NCBI RefSeq assembly: GCF_000829905.1
Contig: NZ_CDPP01000006.1
Span: forward strand, 744,001 to 808,000
Direction: 5' to 3'
Source: Beduini massiliensis
Lineage (GTDB): Bacteria; Bacillota_I; Bacilli_A; Erysipelotrichales; Coprobacillaceae
Length of the DNA stretch: 64,000 nt
The notes beneath the pieces are model-generated. The model worked only from the letters and a program-made list of their open reading frames with translations, had not been told where the DNA came from and searched no databases. The position numbers and the translations under genes are program-made. Shown one piece after another: positions 62,003 through 64,000 of this stretch (position 1 is the first letter of the stretch; the number at the start of each line of letters is the position of its first letter).

Positions 62003-62659
62003 TTATAGTTTTTGGTCTTTTATTAAAGTCAGAACATCATTTAAACTGTTTGCAATATCATAAGTCATCTCTGCATATTCTTTTTCCGGATATTTCATAT
62101 CAGGAATACAGATCACACGAATATCAGCACTGTAGGCTGCCTGAATACCGGCTTCGGAATCTTCTAATACTAATGCCTCATTTGGACTGACTCCGAGTTT
62201 TTCGCAAGACTTCAGGAATACTTCCGGATTTGGTTTTCCTTTTGACACTTCATCACCACAGATCGAATCATCAAAATAGGAAGCAATCTTTGCATTCTCT
62301 AAAATAACGTCGACACGATGACGATTAGAAGATGTTGCTACAATCGTTTTATAGTTGTTTTCTTTTAAATATTTCAACAGTTCGATTAAACCGGGTTTAA
62401 TCGGTACCCCTTTTGTTTCAAATAAATCTGCCATATAAGCATGCACTTTTTGAATAACTTCTTCAATGGGAAAATCTTCTCCGAATTCTTTATGAAATTG
62501 CGCATAGATTCCGGCAATAGGTTTACCTAATAGGGTTTTATAAAATTCTTCTGTCATGGTGTGTCCCAATTTATTGCATTCGATCACATACCCGTCAAAA
62601 GTGACTCTTTCGCTGTCGATCATGAGACCATCCATATCAAAAATAACTGCTTTAAGCAT
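62003..62659 (-). CDS. HAD superfamily hydrolase (beta-phosphoglucomutase-like)
   Basis: 218 residues with AAAGGCGG upstream. HAD subfamily IA with an alpha-helical cap: motif I VIFDMDGLMIDSE (Asp8, Asp10), motif II VATSSNR, motif III lysine in KGKPNPEVFLKS, and motif IV LVLEDSEAGIQAA. The DGLMIDSE start and the overall length fit the beta-phosphoglucomutase/sugar phosphatase branch. Unlike the HAD-like protein at 7778, all catalytic residues are present. Substrate unknown. Confidence 0.9.
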   Translation of the reverse strand: MLKAVIFDMDGLMIDSERVTFDGYVIECNKLGHTMTEEFYKTLLGKPIAGIYAQFHKEFGEDFPIEEVIQKVHAYMADLFETKGVPIKPGLIELLKYLKENNYKTIVATSSNRHRVDVILENAKIASYFDDSICGDEVSKGKPNPEVFLKSCEKLGVSPNEALVLEDSEAGIQAAYSADIRVICIPDMKYPEKEYAEMTYDIANSLNDVLTLIKDQKL

Positions 62660-62854
62660 AGTGTAATCCGCCTTTCATTTCGTTAGTTATAATGTAAACT
62701 AAATTAAACGATGTGTCAATTTAAACTAAATTTAAAATTTAATACTTAATGTTTTTTATAAATACATTACTAATATACGAACCTTTTGCATATATTTTAG
62801 GGGAACCATAAATTTAGTGCTAATAAAGAAAAAAGAAAAAATAATAAATAGGTG

Positions 62855-62882
62855 TTGACAAGTAAAATTAAAAATGTATAAT
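62855..62882 (+). promoter_or_regulatory. Promoter of the amino acid transporter T-box
   Basis: TTGACA (62855-62860), 16-nt spacer, TATAAT (62877-62882). Upstream, 62660-62850 is AT-rich with nothing recognised. Confidence 0.8.
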
Positions 62883-62904
62883 GAGGGCATACAAATAAAC
62901 CCAA

Positions 62905-63127
62905 CGATAAAGAGAGTAGTTATCTGAAATGTTTCAGCGAGTTAATGTAGGTGAGAGATTAACACAGGAAAGATGGCGAAGCGCACTTTGGAGGGGGATA
63001 TCTGAATTCATAGGATATTCGGTAAGCTTACCTTACAAGCGAGAGTGGATATGAGGTCAACTTATATCAACGAGAGTGGTACCGCGATATATTCGTCTCT
63101 TGATTTATTTCAAGAGGCGTTTTTTAT
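62905..63127 (+). promoter_or_regulatory. T-box riboswitch of the amino acid transporter, probably tRNA-Arg
   Basis: A full T-box: AGAGAGTAG at the front of stem I, a specifier region GCGAAGCGCACTTTGGAG (62976-62993), and the canonical AGAGTGGTACCGCG (63073-63086). The antiterminator outer helix is CGAGAG / CTCTTG. The terminator is CGTCTCTTGA / TCAAGAGGCG with TTTTTT (63093-63126). Taking the 9 bases before the stem as ACTTTGGAG gives the specifier CGC (62982-62984, Arg); shifting by one base gives GCG or GCA (Ala). The TGGT implies a tRNA with discriminator A. An arginine transporter fits the ABC family better. Confidence 0.85.
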
Positions 63128-63147
63128 TTATAAAAGGAGGAGAAGTT

Positions 63148-63843
63148 ATGATTGGTACAATGACATTAGATTTTTCAACGATGGCGCCTTATTGGACATG
63201 GTTTGTAGAAGGTGCGATCACAACAGTATGGTTAACTGCTGTAACGGTTATTGCAGGGACTGTAATAGGATTCCTTGCAACGATTATGAAGCGATCACGA
63301 ATTAAACCTATTAATTGGATAGCAAATATTTATACTTCAGTCATTCGAGGAACACCAATTTTACTTCAATTGTATATTGTTGCATTTGGTCTACCTTCAT
63401 TAGGTATAAAGATTCCTGATATTATGGGAATTCCTAGATCATCTATGTATTTATCTTGTATCATTGCATTATCGTTAAACTCAGGGGCATATATTTGTGA
63501 AATCTTCAGAGCCGGATTAAATGCAGTAGATGCCGGTCAAGCTGAAGCGGCAAGATCACTAGGGTTAAACAGTAAGCAAACAATGCGTTTAATTATTTTG
63601 CCACAGGCAGTAAAAACCGTTTTACCATCTTTAGTTAATGAGTTTATTATGATGATTAAGGAGACCTCACTTGTTTCAACATTGGGATTAGGTGACGTGA
63701 TGTATACACAGAAAATAATACAAGGATCAACGTATCGTATTTTTGAACCTTATATTATTATCGCAATTATTTATTTAGCACTAACAACAGTCTTAACATT
63801 TATTTCAGGCAAAATAGAAAGGAAGATGAATACAGATGCTTAA
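63148..63843 (+). CDS. Polar amino acid ABC transporter permease
   Basis: 231 residues from ATG 63148, 9 nt after GGAGG; the earlier ATG at 63076 lies in the T-box. HisM/ArtQ-type permease: [16 protein letters not shown] at the start, [15 protein letters not shown], and the ATPase-contact [22 protein letters not shown] loop. About five membrane helices. No solute-binding protein is seen before it; it may lie downstream of the window. Likely imports arginine or a related amino acid, judging from the T-box. Confidence 0.92.
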   Translation: MIGTMTLDFSTMAPYWTWFVEGAITTVWLTAVTVIAGTVIGFLATIMKRSRIKPINWIANIYTSVIRGTPILLQLYIVAFGLPSLGIKIPDIMGIPRSSMYLSCIIALSLNSGAYICEIFRAGLNAVDAGQAEAARSLGLNSKQTMRLIILPQAVKTVLPSLVNEFIMMIKETSLVSTLGLGDVMYTQKIIQGSTYRIFEPYIIIAIIYLALTTVLTFISGKIERKMNTDA

Positions 63844-64000
63844 AACAGTCGATTTACACAAAACTTATGGTAAGTTAGAAGTTTTAAAAGGAATTACAAC
63901 AGAGATTCATACAGGTGAAGTGGTTGCCATTATTGGTCCATCAGGATCTGGAAAGTCTACTTTCTTACGATGCCTTAACCTGCTAGAGGAGCCCACAAAA
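63837..64000 (+). CDS. Polar amino acid ABC transporter ATP-binding protein, cut by window edge
   Basis: First 54 codons visible, from ATG 63837, overlapping the permease by 7 nt, with AAGGAAG upstream. The start [19 protein letters not shown] and Walker [10 protein letters not shown] followed by [11 protein letters not shown] are typical of GlnQ/HisP-type ATPases, the partner of the preceding permease. Confidence 0.93.

Noticed and set aside
61981-62190. 69-codon frame opposite the HAD hydrolase end
   Set aside because: Begins inside that gene's terminator and is antisense to it; no binding site.

Overview
The window is low-GC (roughly one third G+C), tightly packed Bacillota DNA with strong AGGAGG-type ribosome binding sites, T-box leaders, short intrinsic terminators and the mnmG-rsmG-noc / soj-parB genes that sit near the chromosome origin in this phylum. 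Gene content (MupG/DUF871 protein, UPF0371/DUF1846 protein, giant SdrD-B-domain surface protein, fused 2-hydroxyacyl-CoA dehydratase activase) fits a gut member of the Erysipelotrichia or a close relative. That placement is inference; no rRNA is present. No tRNA, rRNA, insertion sequence, phage or CRISPR array was seen.

Layout. 0-6.3 kb: a truncated DUF2087 regulator, a DJ-1/PfpI protein, a DNA-deoxyinosine glycosylase-like protein, a DUF1905 protein, an ABC exporter pair and a MupG-like glycosidase. 6.5-10.4 kb: HisC, a HAD-fold protein that has lost its catalytic residues, TatD, and a YabE-like G5/3D cell-wall protein. 10.5-18.8 kb: mnmG-rsmG-noc, then a sugar O-acetyltransferase on the other strand, then a five-gene run pssA-psd-soj-parB-pentapeptide protein that joins phosphatidylethanolamine synthesis to chromosome partition. 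18.8-31.1 kb: a LysR regulator divergent from a heterodimeric ABC exporter, LicD, DUF1846, a small membrane protein, and a MarR regulator in front of a 1406-residue fused dehydratase activase.

31.5-52.3 kb is one open frame of 6925 codons. It encodes a secreted, wall-anchored giant protein with a signal peptide, about 5000 residues of DUF11/isopeptide-type beta-sandwich modules, ten SdrD-type B repeats and a sorting signal of VDTGD type. It is followed by a membrane-anchored oligopeptide-binding-like protein with no permease partners. 53.8-57.7 kb: a small membrane protein, a frameshifted ABC-like/LytTR regulator, a probable LytTR operator, and the ABC exporter it should control plus a MacB/FtsX-like protein. 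57.7-64 kb: a tRNA-Trp T-box and trpS, isoaspartyl dipeptidase, an Lsa/Vga-type ABC-F protein behind a leader-peptide attenuator, a HAD phosphatase, and a T-box-controlled polar amino acid ABC transporter cut by the window end.

The observations most worth following are: the giant adhesin with its long B-repeat unit; the leader peptide with three mutually exclusive pairing segments in front of the ABC-F gene; the one-base frameshift in the LytTR regulator next to an intact-looking operator; the trpS T-box that lacks the ACC part of the T-box bulge; the catalytically dead HAD protein; and the PE-synthesis/ParAB/pentapeptide operon.
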